DNA from: a virus
Virus record (IMG/VR): IMGVR_UViG_3300008107_005855
Coordinates: 1 to 64,000 of that record
Strand: one strand, 5' to 3'
Length of the DNA: 64,000 nucleotides
Shown here: positions 36,731 to 45,219 of the stretch, piece after piece
Position numbering within the stretch: position 1 is the stretch's first letter
How the letters are laid out: every line of letters begins with the position of its first letter
Notes under the pieces: model-generated
Database searches by the model: none
What the model saw: the letters and a program-made list of their open reading frames with translations, nothing else
What the model was told of the DNA's origin: nothing
Made by a program: the position numbers and the translations under genes

Positions 36731-38233
36731 ATGGCATATAATTTAGTTACTTCTAGCGGTACAGCACTAGTTACTCTAGCAGACGGTACCACTAATACTA
36801 CAAGAACAAGTCTTACCTTAATTGGTAAAAACTTTGCTGGTTACGGGGCTTTCCTGAACGAGAACTTTGTCAAGTTACTTGAAAATTTCTCAAACAGCAC
36901 CGCACCATCAAACCCAATTGAGGGACAGCTTTGGTGGAACAACACCACTAAAGTGTTACAAGTTCGGTCTGGAACTATTTGGAAAACTGTTTCAAGCAGT
37001 AGCGTTGGTCCTACCAGTGCTCCTCCAAGCAATCCAGTTATCGGAGACCTATGGTGGGATACCACATTAGGACAACTAAAAGTGTACCCAGGCGGCGTAG
37101 GCGCAAGTTGGACTACCGTAGGTCCAGCATTTAGCGTAGCAACTGGACAATCGGGTGCTTTAGCAGAAACAGTAACAGACTCGTCTGCAATTGATCATAC
37201 AGTAATTAAATTTTACATTGCCAACACTCTAGTAGGCATTTTTAGTAAAGATGCAACGTTTACACCAAATCCTGCAATTTCAGGATTTAGCACAGTTAAG
37301 CCTGGTATAAACTTATCGTCTGCCCTAAGCCCAACATTGGCATACTACGGCGATGCCAATAACGCACTCAACTTGGGTGGCATTGCAGCCGCTAACTTCT
37401 TGAGAAGCGACACCAACGATACAATGGATGGAACACTAACCATCACTCAAGATACATCGTTACTATTAGGTAGCTCCGGACAAATTAAAGTTGGTGTAGT
37501 CAGTGGCGCAGTGCAGATGGAAAACGCAGCCACCGGTACTAACACAGAATTTTATACAACTGTTGCTGGTGTTAAAACTAAAGTAATGACGCTGTCTGGC
37601 GTTGACGGATTGATTACCATTAAAGGTACTCCGACAGCAAACTTACATATTGCAACAAAACAATACGTTGACGATCAGTTAAGTGGCTCTGTTACCTCAG
37701 TGGCATTACGCCGAGACGGAACAAACACCGTTACAGGTAACCTACTACCCGACGGTAACAACACACGAGCACTTGGCTCTGTTAGTGCCAAGTTTAATGC
37801 AATACATGCAACCACATTCTTTGGAACTGCTGTAACTGCACAATACGCTGACTTGGCAGAACGATTCGAAGCAGATCAGCCGTATACTCCAGGTACAGTT
37901 GTTGAACTCGGTGGCGTAAAAGAAATTACTGCCGCCGCAGAAGACCTGTCAGAAAATGTATTTGGAGTCATAAGTACTAATGCTGCCTTCTTAATGAACG
38001 GTGGCGCCGGTGATAACGTAACACACCCACCAGTAGCCGTACAAGGAAGAGTTCCTGTTCGTACAATTGGTAAAGTGAAAAAAGGCGATCGTTTAGTAAG
38101 TGCTGGTAATGGCCTGGCTAGGTCAGCTTCACGCAGTGAGATTACTCCTTGGAATGTGATTGGCAGAGCACTAGAAAGCAAAACTGACACTGGCATTGGC
38201 GAAGTCGAAGCAATCGTCAAATTAAATTCTTAA
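36731..38233 (+). CDS. Tail-fibre-like structural protein, copy 2
   Basis: 500 residues, paralogous to the 35128 gene. It has the same N-terminal block (GAFLNENFVKLLENF, GQLWWNN, GDLWWDT with a W-T-T-V-G-P ending) and the same C-terminal domain from about residue 370 (YADLAERFEAD, GVIST, PPVAVQGRVPV, GKVKKGDRLVSAGNGLA), with a different middle. The middle contains a phage-fibre ATKQYVDD segment near residue 315, typical of fibres that carry a coiled-coil before the tip. It has its own late promoter and a GGAG site. The pair may form hetero- or homo-trimers or offer alternative receptors. Confidence 0.75.
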   Translation: MAYNLVTSSGTALVTLADGTTNTTRTSLTLIGKNFAGYGAFLNENFVKLLENFSNSTAPSNPIEGQLWWNNTTKVLQVRSGTIWKTVSSSSVGPTSAPPSNPVIGDLWWDTTLGQLKVYPGGVGASWTTVGPAFSVATGQSGALAETVTDSSAIDHTVIKFYIANTLVGIFSKDATFTPNPAISGFSTVKPGINLSSALSPTLAYYGDANNALNLGGIAAANFLRSDTNDTMDGTLTITQDTSLLLGSSGQIKVGVVSGAVQMENAATGTNTEFYTTVAGVKTKVMTLSGVDGLITIKGTPTANLHIATKQYVDDQLSGSVTSVALRRDGTNTVTGNLLPDGNNTRALGSVSAKFNAIHATTFFGTAVTAQYADLAERFEADQPYTPGTVVELGGVKEITAAAEDLSENVFGVISTNAAFLMNGGAGDNVTHPPVAVQGRVPVRTIGKVKKGDRLVSAGNGLARSASRSEITPWNVIGRALESKTDTGIGEVEAIVKLNS

Positions 38234-38250
38234 AATTGGAATAATAAACT

Positions 38251-39249
38251 ATGTCATATGCACAACTAGGACTAATTGAAGCAGTAGATTACAATACGTT
38301 TGCCCAAGGTGGTGCAGCCGTTAACCACAATGTGGCAAACATCAACACTGTATGGGGTGTTGGCACAGGACAAAAGGGCTACGGTCAATCAACTACACTG
38401 GCCGCAGTAACCGCAGGTTCTGGCACAGTTACAGCCACACAATGGTCAAATTTAATTGCAAGATTAAACAGTATCTTGACACACCAGGCAGGCAGTGGGT
38501 CTGGCATCAGTGCGCCAACTGCTGGATCAACTATTTCCTTCTTAAGCACATTGTCATCAAGTATTACTACTGCGTTTAATAATAGATTAAATGCCTCAAC
38601 CAACGGCACTGATATTACCAACACTGGACAAACCACAGCATGGAATACCGGAACACCAACTACTCAAACTATCGTTAGAACTGCTACATTTGCGGGCGGT
38701 GCTGATGCAGTTAGATATTTCTTCAACGCCGGCGGTAAAATAATTTTAAATTTAAGCGCAACTGATGCACTGGGAAATAGTAAAGGTTCGGACTGGGTAA
38801 GTCTAACCAATACAAAATTTGCTACATTGGTATTTGGTGCAACCACAAACGGGCGCACCGGAACAGGCGGAACAATCAGTGCTAGTAATACCAGCCTTGG
38901 CTACTGGAATTTAACCACATCCGACCAAAGTATTCTTACATTGACTTCCACATCTGGTACAGCGGATTATGGCTCTAACAGCATTCTGATACAGGTAAAA
39001 TCCAACGGAGTACAAGGCGCAAACGGTGATGTGGGCACAGTACTTACATTTACAATTACTTTAACTGATGCGGCCGCTGATACAAATACAGCACCCTCTG
39101 GTATTCCAGCCTACACACCAGCTGGTACTGCGCCAACACAGGGTAATTTTAACGATTCGTTAAATTTAACATTTACATCGTCGATTACTGTAAGACCTCC
39201 AGAAACAAATAACTTATCTAATACGTGGAGTACTGTAACACAAGGTTAA
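38251..39249 (+). CDS. Virion structural protein, Thr/Ser/Gly-rich
   Basis: 332 residues rich in Thr, Ser, Gly and Asn, predicted almost wholly beta. The N-terminal third (YAQLGLIEAVDYNTF, then VWGVGTGQKGYGQ and a helix WSNLIARLNSILTHQ) resembles proteins found in T4-type marine phages beside tail fibres. It has no membrane segment or catalytic motif. It is the last gene of the structural operon and is followed by a long hairpin that also covers the next start codon. Probably a fibre- or neck-associated virion protein; precise role unknown. Confidence 0.55.
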   Translation: MSYAQLGLIEAVDYNTFAQGGAAVNHNVANINTVWGVGTGQKGYGQSTTLAAVTAGSGTVTATQWSNLIARLNSILTHQAGSGSGISAPTAGSTISFLSTLSSSITTAFNNRLNASTNGTDITNTGQTTAWNTGTPTTQTIVRTATFAGGADAVRYFFNAGGKIILNLSATDALGNSKGSDWVSLTNTKFATLVFGATTNGRTGTGGTISASNTSLGYWNLTTSDQSILTLTSTSGTADYGSNSILIQVKSNGVQGANGDVGTVLTFTITLTDAAADTNTAPSGIPAYTPAGTAPTQGNFNDSLNLTFTSSITVRPPETNNLSNTWSTVTQG

Positions 39250-39272
39250 TACTTTGGTTACTTTTATCTGAC

Positions 39273-39318
39273 ATCGCTTGCTAGACATATATATACTGCT
39301 ATGTCTACAGCAAGCGAT
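39273..39318 (+). promoter_or_regulatory. 17-bp hairpin covering the start codon of the accessory operon
   Basis: ATCGCTTGC TAGACATA (39273-39289) pairs with TATGTCTA (39300-39307) and GCAAGCGAT (39310-39318), with a 2-nt bulge (39308-39309) and a 10-nt loop. The ATG at 39301 lies inside the 3' arm, and no ribosome-binding site is visible. In a transcript from the tail operon the start codon would be paired. The loop contains TATATACT, which could be a -10 element, so a transcript beginning there would escape the hairpin but be nearly leaderless. It may also attenuate read-through. Confidence 0.55.
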
Positions 39319-39615
39319 ATTGTCAATCAAATTAAGTTATCAACTGACTTCCAAACAAACAAAAAACAGTTAAGAGAAAAAATCTTAACTGATATGCATT
39401 TGCCCTATAATAATGGGCTTTTTAAAATAACACCCGAACTTCTGGCTTTTGTGTCTACTTGGCCAATGGATACACTGTATCTTGAAGATGTTTATCAAAA
39501 TCCCATAGAAGTTGATAAACAAACGTTTTTGACAAAAGCACAAGAACATTACCATTCAATTATGAACTCCTGGCATCAACAGTATGAAGAATTACGAAAA
39601 ATTAGAAAAGTCTAA
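39301..39615 (+). CDS. Conserved small phage protein opening the accessory operon
   Basis: A 104-residue helical protein with no membrane segment. The pattern TDFQTNKKQLREKI (about 15-28), NGLFKITPELLAFV (38-51), a W-x-x-D-x-LYLED segment and HYHSIMNSWH near 83-92 looks like a conserved small protein of marine T4-type phages, function unknown to me. Its start codon sits in the arm of a strong hairpin, and its end overlaps the first glycosyltransferase-like gene by 32 nt. It could be the last virion-type gene or the first of the accessory operon. Confidence 0.6.
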   Translation: MSTASDIVNQIKLSTDFQTNKKQLREKILTDMHLPYNNGLFKITPELLAFVSTWPMDTLYLEDVYQNPIEVDKQTFLTKAQEHYHSIMNSWHQQYEELRKIRKV

Positions 39616-40414
39616 AGGTGTATTGTATTTTGTTTTTGACACAGATCAATTTTTATATAGTAAGATTGCAGAGCAAAGCGCAAAGCTAGTAAAAAAGTTC
39701 TTGGGTTTGCCAATAACAATTATAACAGATCAGCAAACCAACATTGACTTTGACGTCGATAACATTATTAGAGTTAACACAGACAACGAAATAACCAACA
39801 CCAGGTATTCATCCAGTGTTGGGCATAACACCAGCTGGAGAAATGGCTACAGATATCTGGCATACGCCCTATCTCCATACGATGAAACTTTTGTGTTAGA
39901 TATTGATTATTTGGTACTAAATAACAATTTATTAAAGTTGTCAGAAACATCACTGGATTATTGTCTGTATAAAAATAATCAATACATTGACCTAGAAACC
40001 AATCATGTGGAAACCATGGGGATTTTTAGTTTACCGTATCTCTGGGCCACTGCTATATTTTTTAGAAAAACAAAAGCCAGTGAACTGTTATTTGATTTAG
40101 TTAAAAGAGTACAGTTCAATTATTCTTATTACCGAGCATTGTATAATATATCTGCCGGCAACTATAGAAACGATTATGCATTTACCATTGCCGACAATGT
40201 GTTAAAAGGATATCAGCTGACAGCACATATTCCTTGGAATTTAAAAACAGTAACTAAAAATATAAAAAATTTAACCTATCGAGATAATAAAGTATTTGTT
40301 AGTTACCAGGACACTGCATTGGTTCTACCAATGGATGATTTACATATACTAGATAAAATATTTTTGCAGTCAGAAAATTTTAAATTGTTTACTACAGAGG
40401 TAATTAGTGCGTAA
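39584..40414 (+). CDS. Glycosyltransferase-like protein (GT-A type)
   Basis: 276 residues. It begins with a strand (GVLYFVFDTDQFLY), a helix with an S/A-K pattern and PITIITD, as in GT-A sugar-nucleotide-binding folds. VLDIDYLVL (about residues 105-113) gives a D-x-D metal/sugar-nucleotide motif. The later part has a W-x-x-A-IFFRKT segment. The related 40407 gene has the same general layout, so the two are probably paralogues. It would act in the cytoplasm and transfer a sugar to an unknown acceptor. It overlaps both neighbours (32 and 8 nt). Confidence 0.55.
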   Translation: MKNYEKLEKSKGVLYFVFDTDQFLYSKIAEQSAKLVKKFLGLPITIITDQQTNIDFDVDNIIRVNTDNEITNTRYSSSVGHNTSWRNGYRYLAYALSPYDETFVLDIDYLVLNNNLLKLSETSLDYCLYKNNQYIDLETNHVETMGIFSLPYLWATAIFFRKTKASELLFDLVKRVQFNYSYYRALYNISAGNYRNDYAFTIADNVLKGYQLTAHIPWNLKTVTKNIKNLTYRDNKVFVSYQDTALVLPMDDLHILDKIFLQSENFKLFTTEVISA

Positions 40415-41282
40415 AGTACCACATCAAGACCAATTTGGGTTTTTTACATTTGTGCAAAATAACTCAACTGTTGATTATCTTAACTTGGCTTATGTGCAGG
40501 CACTGAGTATCAAGATATCTATGCCTAATGCAAAATATGCGGTTGCAGTTGATAACAATACATTTGAGTTGTTAGAAGACAACCATAAAAAAGTGTTTGA
40601 TTACATTGTAAAGATTGAAAATGATTATTCAGCTGACGATGAATGGAAATTAAAAAATGAATGGCAGGCATTTTGGTTAACGCCTTTTAAAGAAACAATT
40701 AAACTTGAAGCAGATCTATTATTCACAAACGATATAACTCATTGGCTACCTGCTCTGCGATTAAAAGATGTAGTGTTAAGCACCAATTGTAAAAATTATC
40801 TTCAAGAAAACATTGTTGATGCCAAGTATCATAGAAAAATATTTTTAGACAATGATTTACCAAATGTATACAATGGATTAATGTATTTTAGATTTAGTCG
40901 AGTCGCTAACGAGTTTTTTAAGATTGCCATGTCTGTTTATCAAAATTGGGATCAGGTGGTGGACAATTTAAAAAATATAGAAAATACATACCCATCTACA
41001 GATTTAGTATATGCTATTGCCGCAAAAATTATAGGAACTGAATTAGTAACAGTGCCAACATTGGATTTTATTAATTTCACGCATATGAAACCATTGCTCC
41101 AAGGATGGGGGCAACATGAAAATTGGCCAGACGCTGTAAACGTTGAGTTTGACTTACCGATGATTCGAGTTAATAACCAAAATCAATACCATCCAATTCA
41201 CTATCACCAAAAAAATTTTATTACAGAGGAGATAATAAATGAGTACGAATACCACGCCCGCAGACTATCCATCATTGATTGA
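40407..41282 (+). CDS. Glycosyltransferase-like protein (GT-A type)
   Basis: 291 residues from a GTG start that overlaps the preceding stop codon. The start (FGFFTFVQNN, then a helix with LNLAYVQALSIK) and KYAVAVDN fit a nucleotide-sugar-binding fold, and KLEADLLFTND (about 92-102) aligns with the D-x-D strand of the gene before. VYNGLMYFRFS and the HYHQKNF end resemble GT-8-like glycosyltransferases in general form. No ribosome-binding site is clear, so it is likely to be translated by coupling. The acceptor is unknown. Confidence 0.5.
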   Translation: MRKVPHQDQFGFFTFVQNNSTVDYLNLAYVQALSIKISMPNAKYAVAVDNNTFELLEDNHKKVFDYIVKIENDYSADDEWKLKNEWQAFWLTPFKETIKLEADLLFTNDITHWLPALRLKDVVLSTNCKNYLQENIVDAKYHRKIFLDNDLPNVYNGLMYFRFSRVANEFFKIAMSVYQNWDQVVDNLKNIENTYPSTDLVYAIAAKIIGTELVTVPTLDFINFTHMKPLLQGWGQHENWPDAVNVEFDLPMIRVNNQNQYHPIHYHQKNFITEEIINEYEYHARRLSIID

Positions 41283-41619
41283 AGCATTTAACAATTTTAG
41301 TTCTGCACCAACAACACAAATTGAATATCGTTTGTATTACGAAACAGGATCTGGTAAACCAATTGCAATGAGTTCTAGCGGAAACATTGATGCGCCTTAT
41401 GTTGTTATTACCAAAGATGTTTATGATCGGGCCGCATATAATAATCTTAAAGTAGTCGATGGAAAGTTAGTAACCATTGACAACCAGTACACTTCTATGC
41501 TACAATTGAAAAAATCGAGTACTGGCGAGTATGCAACGGCAAAAAACAATGCCAGTGTACTAATAATCGAAACTGAAGAAATAGATCAAACGGATCATTA
41601 TGAGCGAAAGTATAATTGA
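41239..41619 (+). CDS. Small unknown protein ahead of the radical SAM array
   Basis: 126 residues with the strongest ribosome-binding site in this operon (GAGGAG, 7 nt before the ATG), although it starts 44 nt inside the preceding gene. It has no cysteines, no signal peptide and no membrane segment. It contains a beta-rich middle (IEYRLYYETGSGKPI, about 28-42, then PYVVITKDVYD) and a C-terminus with Thr, Asn and Lys. I do not recognise it. Strong expression and a position two genes before the first radical SAM gene make it one of the candidates for a substrate or scaffold, but this is inference. Confidence 0.6.
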   Translation: MSTNTTPADYPSLIEAFNNFSSAPTTQIEYRLYYETGSGKPIAMSSSGNIDAPYVVITKDVYDRAAYNNLKVVDGKLVTIDNQYTSMLQLKKSSTGEYATAKNNASVLIIETEEIDQTDHYERKYN

Positions 41620-42508
41620 TATTGCAGACCTGGACTGCATTTTTTTAACCTATGATGAACCAAAGAAAGAAGAATTTTGGATCAAAATTAGGAATATGGT
41701 TCCGTGGGCTAAACGTGTAGACGGAGTCAAAGGAAGCGATGCGGCACACAAGGCCGCGGCACAGGCCAGCGACACAGATAGATTTATATTAATCGACGGA
41801 GATAATATTCCGGACCAAGATTTTTTCAATCAACAATTAATAATCAATGAGTCTAATAAAAATTGTGTTTTTCGATGGCGAGCAAGAAATGCTATCAATG
41901 GCTTGATGTATGGCAATGGCGGACTTAGTTGTTGGACTCGTGACTTTGTTTTAAACATGCAGACACATGAGTCAAGCAACGGTCAGGATGAAAATAATGT
42001 TGAGTTTTGCTTTCATCCTGACTATTGGGCAATGAATGACTGTTATAGTACCACGTATCCTAATGCCACGCCATTTCAAGCCTGGCGAGCAGGATTCAGG
42101 GAAGGTGTCAAGATGTGCCTGGATCGAGGTTCGAGACCAAGTCTTGGAGAATTTGAATCTCGTATACACAATAGAAATTATGACAATCTATGCATTTGGC
42201 AAAGTGTTGGTGCCGATGTTGACAATGGATTTTGGTCTATATATGGCTCAAGATTGGGCACATATAAAACTATGTTAACTGACTGGGATTATAATAATGT
42301 TCAATGGTTTGATAGTCTTGCAGAAATTTGGGAAAACGAAGTAATCAAAACCGCCGGCGGCGAAATTGATCAAACAAAAGAGCTCGGTGATGCGTTGCGT
42401 ATAAAACTAGGATTGAACATAGTAGACCTAGACCCAGACCAAAGTAAATTTTTTAAGCATCACTACATGAGCCAATTTAAAAATAAAGGAATAATGGTTC
42501 GTGAATAA
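41600..42508 (+). CDS. Glycosyltransferase-like protein with DGDN motif
   Basis: 302 residues. The start (LDCIFLTYDEPKKEEFW) and a glycine turn (VKGSDAAHKAAAQAS) are followed by RFILIDGDN (about 62-70), a D-x-D metal motif of GT-A glycosyltransferases. A later block has RNAINGLMYGNGG (about 95-107) and AWRAGFREGVKM. The same blocks occur in the C-terminal domain of the 744-residue protein at 57508-59742, though that copy lost the DGDN. I therefore call it the intact member of a phage glycosyltransferase-like family. It overlaps both neighbours and precedes the radical SAM array. Confidence 0.6.
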   Translation: MSESIIDIADLDCIFLTYDEPKKEEFWIKIRNMVPWAKRVDGVKGSDAAHKAAAQASDTDRFILIDGDNIPDQDFFNQQLIINESNKNCVFRWRARNAINGLMYGNGGLSCWTRDFVLNMQTHESSNGQDENNVEFCFHPDYWAMNDCYSTTYPNATPFQAWRAGFREGVKMCLDRGSRPSLGEFESRIHNRNYDNLCIWQSVGADVDNGFWSIYGSRLGTYKTMLTDWDYNNVQWFDSLAEIWENEVIKTAGGEIDQTKELGDALRIKLGLNIVDLDPDQSKFFKHHYMSQFKNKGIMVRE

Positions 42509-43886
42509 AAGTAATTTTATGTCGTCGGCTGAGGAAATGAAGGATCAATTGGGTCCAGCATTGTGTTTGGCTAAATGGCAGCAGGTTAGTTTGCATCTTC
42601 CCACCGGACTAACTAATAGTTGTTACCATCCGCCCTTGCACCGAATAGATGTAGAACCACTTGAAAGTAACCCAGGTGCATTACACAATACAGCATATAA
42701 AAAAGAACAGCGTAAAATTATGCTACGCAATGAAAAACCTGCAGAGTGTAGTTATTGCTGGAATATTGAAAAACACGATCAATTAAGCGATCGTCATTAT
42801 CGATCAGGTGAACCCTGGGCCGCCGCGAATTTTGAAAAAATTAAAAACATGACAGGCGACGAAGATATTGTTCCTAGTTATGTTGAAGTAAATTTTAATC
42901 ATGCCTGCAATTTAAAATGCAGTTATTGCAGTCCACAATTTTCAAGTTCCTGGATGGCAGAAATAGATAAGTTTGGAGCCTACCCGACTAGTGTTCCGCA
43001 CAACGATCCTAGTCATTTTGCAGGACGCCGACGTCCAATTCCGCACAGTCAAGAGAATCCGTATGTTGAAGCTTTTTGGAAGTGGTGGACAACTTTATAT
43101 CCCAAACTAAAACACTTTCGCATGACCGGTGGCGAGCCGTTGATGGATAAGAACACGTATCGGGTTTTTGATTATGTGTTGGCATTACCCAATCCTGAAT
43201 TGCATTTGAATGTTACTAGTAATTTTAGTGTTGAAGAAAAATTGTTTGATGAGTACCTAAGTTACGTTAAACGATTGTGTAACACACAAATTGAACATTT
43301 CATGCAGTATGTTAGTTTAGATACTGGCAATTGGGAACATGCAGAATATATTCGTGGCGGCCTAGATAAAAATCGTGTACACAAGTATGTGCATAGATAC
43401 TTGGATGAAATACCATATAAAAATAGCTTAACATTTATTATCACTATGAATAATCTGAGTGTACTTGGCATACAGCAATTGTTACAATGGATTCTAGATC
43501 TAAGAGAACAGTATAGTTCAACTTATCAACGTGTTTGGTTTGATACACCTTTGCTCAGAAGTCCTAGCTGGCAAAGTCTACAAATACTACCACCCATGTA
43601 CGCAGATCGATTAGAACAAGTGGCCAATTGGATGGAACATTATAAAGAAACTCCCGAAGCACCATTCAAAGGGTTTAAAGATTACGAAATCCAACGTATG
43701 CGTAGAGATATTGATTGGATGCGAGAAGGTAGCAATTTGGATGCAGACTATGTTAAAATGCAACGTGCAGATTTTTATAGATTTTTTAACGAGTACGACA
43801 AAAGACGCCAATCAAATTTTTTAGAGACCTTTCCTCAAATGAAAGAATTTTGGAACGAATGTAGATACCATGCCCAGACTAACTAA
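42501..43886 (+). CDS. N-terminal-twitch radical SAM enzyme, copy 1
   Basis: 461 residues from a GTG overlapping the previous stop. The auxiliary-cluster (twitch/SPASM-like) domain comes first, with Cys 22, 41, 83 and 86 (ECSYCW). The radical SAM core follows: CNLKCSYC at 136-143 and TGGEPLM near 211. The order is the reverse of ordinary SPASM enzymes and matches the family named N-terminal twitch radical SAM. The enzyme should bind two Fe-S clusters and modify an unknown substrate, by analogy a peptide or small metabolite. It is first of six related genes, coupled by 17-nt or smaller overlaps to its neighbours. Confidence 0.85.
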   Translation: MNKSNFMSSAEEMKDQLGPALCLAKWQQVSLHLPTGLTNSCYHPPLHRIDVEPLESNPGALHNTAYKKEQRKIMLRNEKPAECSYCWNIEKHDQLSDRHYRSGEPWAAANFEKIKNMTGDEDIVPSYVEVNFNHACNLKCSYCSPQFSSSWMAEIDKFGAYPTSVPHNDPSHFAGRRRPIPHSQENPYVEAFWKWWTTLYPKLKHFRMTGGEPLMDKNTYRVFDYVLALPNPELHLNVTSNFSVEEKLFDEYLSYVKRLCNTQIEHFMQYVSLDTGNWEHAEYIRGGLDKNRVHKYVHRYLDEIPYKNSLTFIITMNNLSVLGIQQLLQWILDLREQYSSTYQRVWFDTPLLRSPSWQSLQILPPMYADRLEQVANWMEHYKETPEAPFKGFKDYEIQRMRRDIDWMREGSNLDADYVKMQRADFYRFFNEYDKRRQSNFLETFPQMKEFWNECRYHAQTN

Positions 43887-45219
43887 CGAATCCGATGTAG
43901 AATACAAACGCAGAGTCATTGACATCAAGTCAGACAGTTTCTGCGGAGCCAAGTGGTACAACGCCACTATATGGTTAGGGTCAGGACAAACTACTAGTTG
44001 CCATCATCCATTACCGCATGCTATAGATGTCAGTGAGTTAAAGACAAATCCCAAAGCCTTACATAACACTACCAAGAAGAAAATGGAACGTGAGCAAATG
44101 CAAAAAGGCGAACGTCCTGCAGGTTGCGAATACTGTTGGAAAATTGAAGACATTGGGCGAGATAATATTAGCGATCGTGTTTATAAAACTGTAATTTATT
44201 CAGATGAGGATTTAGCCTATGCGTACCGTACTCCTGCAAGAGAAGACATTGATCTTCAAACATTGGAAATCGCCTTTGACCGTACTTGCCAGTTTGCTTG
44301 TAGTTACTGCAATCCTGCTTTTAGTAGCACATGGGTTAAAGATATTCGTACCAACGGCGCTTATACTGGATTGGTCAGTGACGGCCGCAACCATTTCACT
44401 CATGCTCATGATAGCAGTCAACTGTATAAATTCGGTGAAGTTAATCCTTACGTGGAAGCATTCCACAAGTGGTGGGAAAAAGACCTACACAGAACACTCA
44501 AGGAACTTAGAATAACCGGCGGTGAGCCATTGATGAGTGCAGAGACTTGGAAACTGATTGAATGGTTTAAAACTAACAAAGGCAAAAGCACCACACGACT
44601 TGCCATCAACAGCAATCTAGGCACAGATGTAGACATTGATCGGTTACTTGCGGCCATTGACGGTGTTGAAGTGGATCTTTATACCAGCAACGAATCAATG
44701 AGTCTACAGGCAGAGTACATTCGCGATGGATTGGTATTTGACGATTGGGCCAATAATGTAGAACGTTTACTAGATAGTGGTAAATTCCGCGGCCTACATG
44801 TAATGTGTACAATCAATGCATTGTGCTTGGATAGCTTAGATAGTTTCTTGGAAATGGTTTATAATTGGAAGATCGAGTACGGAAAAGACAGCATCAATTT
44901 TTCGCTAAATATTTTAAGATTTCCCAGTTTCCAAAGTCCGTTAATTTTACCGGACAACATTCGAAAACAATACCAACAAAAATTAATGGACTTTATGACC
45001 AATCATAAAGGTGACAGTATGTTCCACGAATTTGAATGGAATCAATTACAACGCCTAGTGGATTATCTTGATGTAGTCAAGACACCGCACACAGGCGCCG
45101 CCGAGCAAACTACATTACAAAAAGATTTTAAAACATTTTACACGCAATACGATCAACGAAGAAATAAAAACTTTGTTAACACATTTCCTGAATTAGCAGA
45201 TTGGTACAATACATTATGA
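43870..45219 (+). CDS. N-terminal-twitch radical SAM enzyme, copy 2
   Basis: 449 residues and closest to copy 1 in the array: both have a CxxKW segment, a CHHPLPHAID-type segment (CYHPPLHRID in copy 1) and a shared LHNT segment. Twitch cysteines are 25, 44, 86 and 89; the radical SAM motif CQFACSYC is at 140-147; GGEPLM follows near 217. The C-terminus ends FVNTFPELADWY, matching the FLETFPQMKEFW ending of copy 1. Copies 1 and 2 look like a recent pair. It starts 17 nt inside copy 1, and its stop overlaps copy 3 (ATGA). Confidence 0.85.
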   Translation: MPRLTNESDVEYKRRVIDIKSDSFCGAKWYNATIWLGSGQTTSCHHPLPHAIDVSELKTNPKALHNTTKKKMEREQMQKGERPAGCEYCWKIEDIGRDNISDRVYKTVIYSDEDLAYAYRTPAREDIDLQTLEIAFDRTCQFACSYCNPAFSSTWVKDIRTNGAYTGLVSDGRNHFTHAHDSSQLYKFGEVNPYVEAFHKWWEKDLHRTLKELRITGGEPLMSAETWKLIEWFKTNKGKSTTRLAINSNLGTDVDIDRLLAAIDGVEVDLYTSNESMSLQAEYIRDGLVFDDWANNVERLLDSGKFRGLHVMCTINALCLDSLDSFLEMVYNWKIEYGKDSINFSLNILRFPSFQSPLILPDNIRKQYQQKLMDFMTNHKGDSMFHEFEWNQLQRLVDYLDVVKTPHTGAAEQTTLQKDFKTFYTQYDQRRNKNFVNTFPELADWYNTL

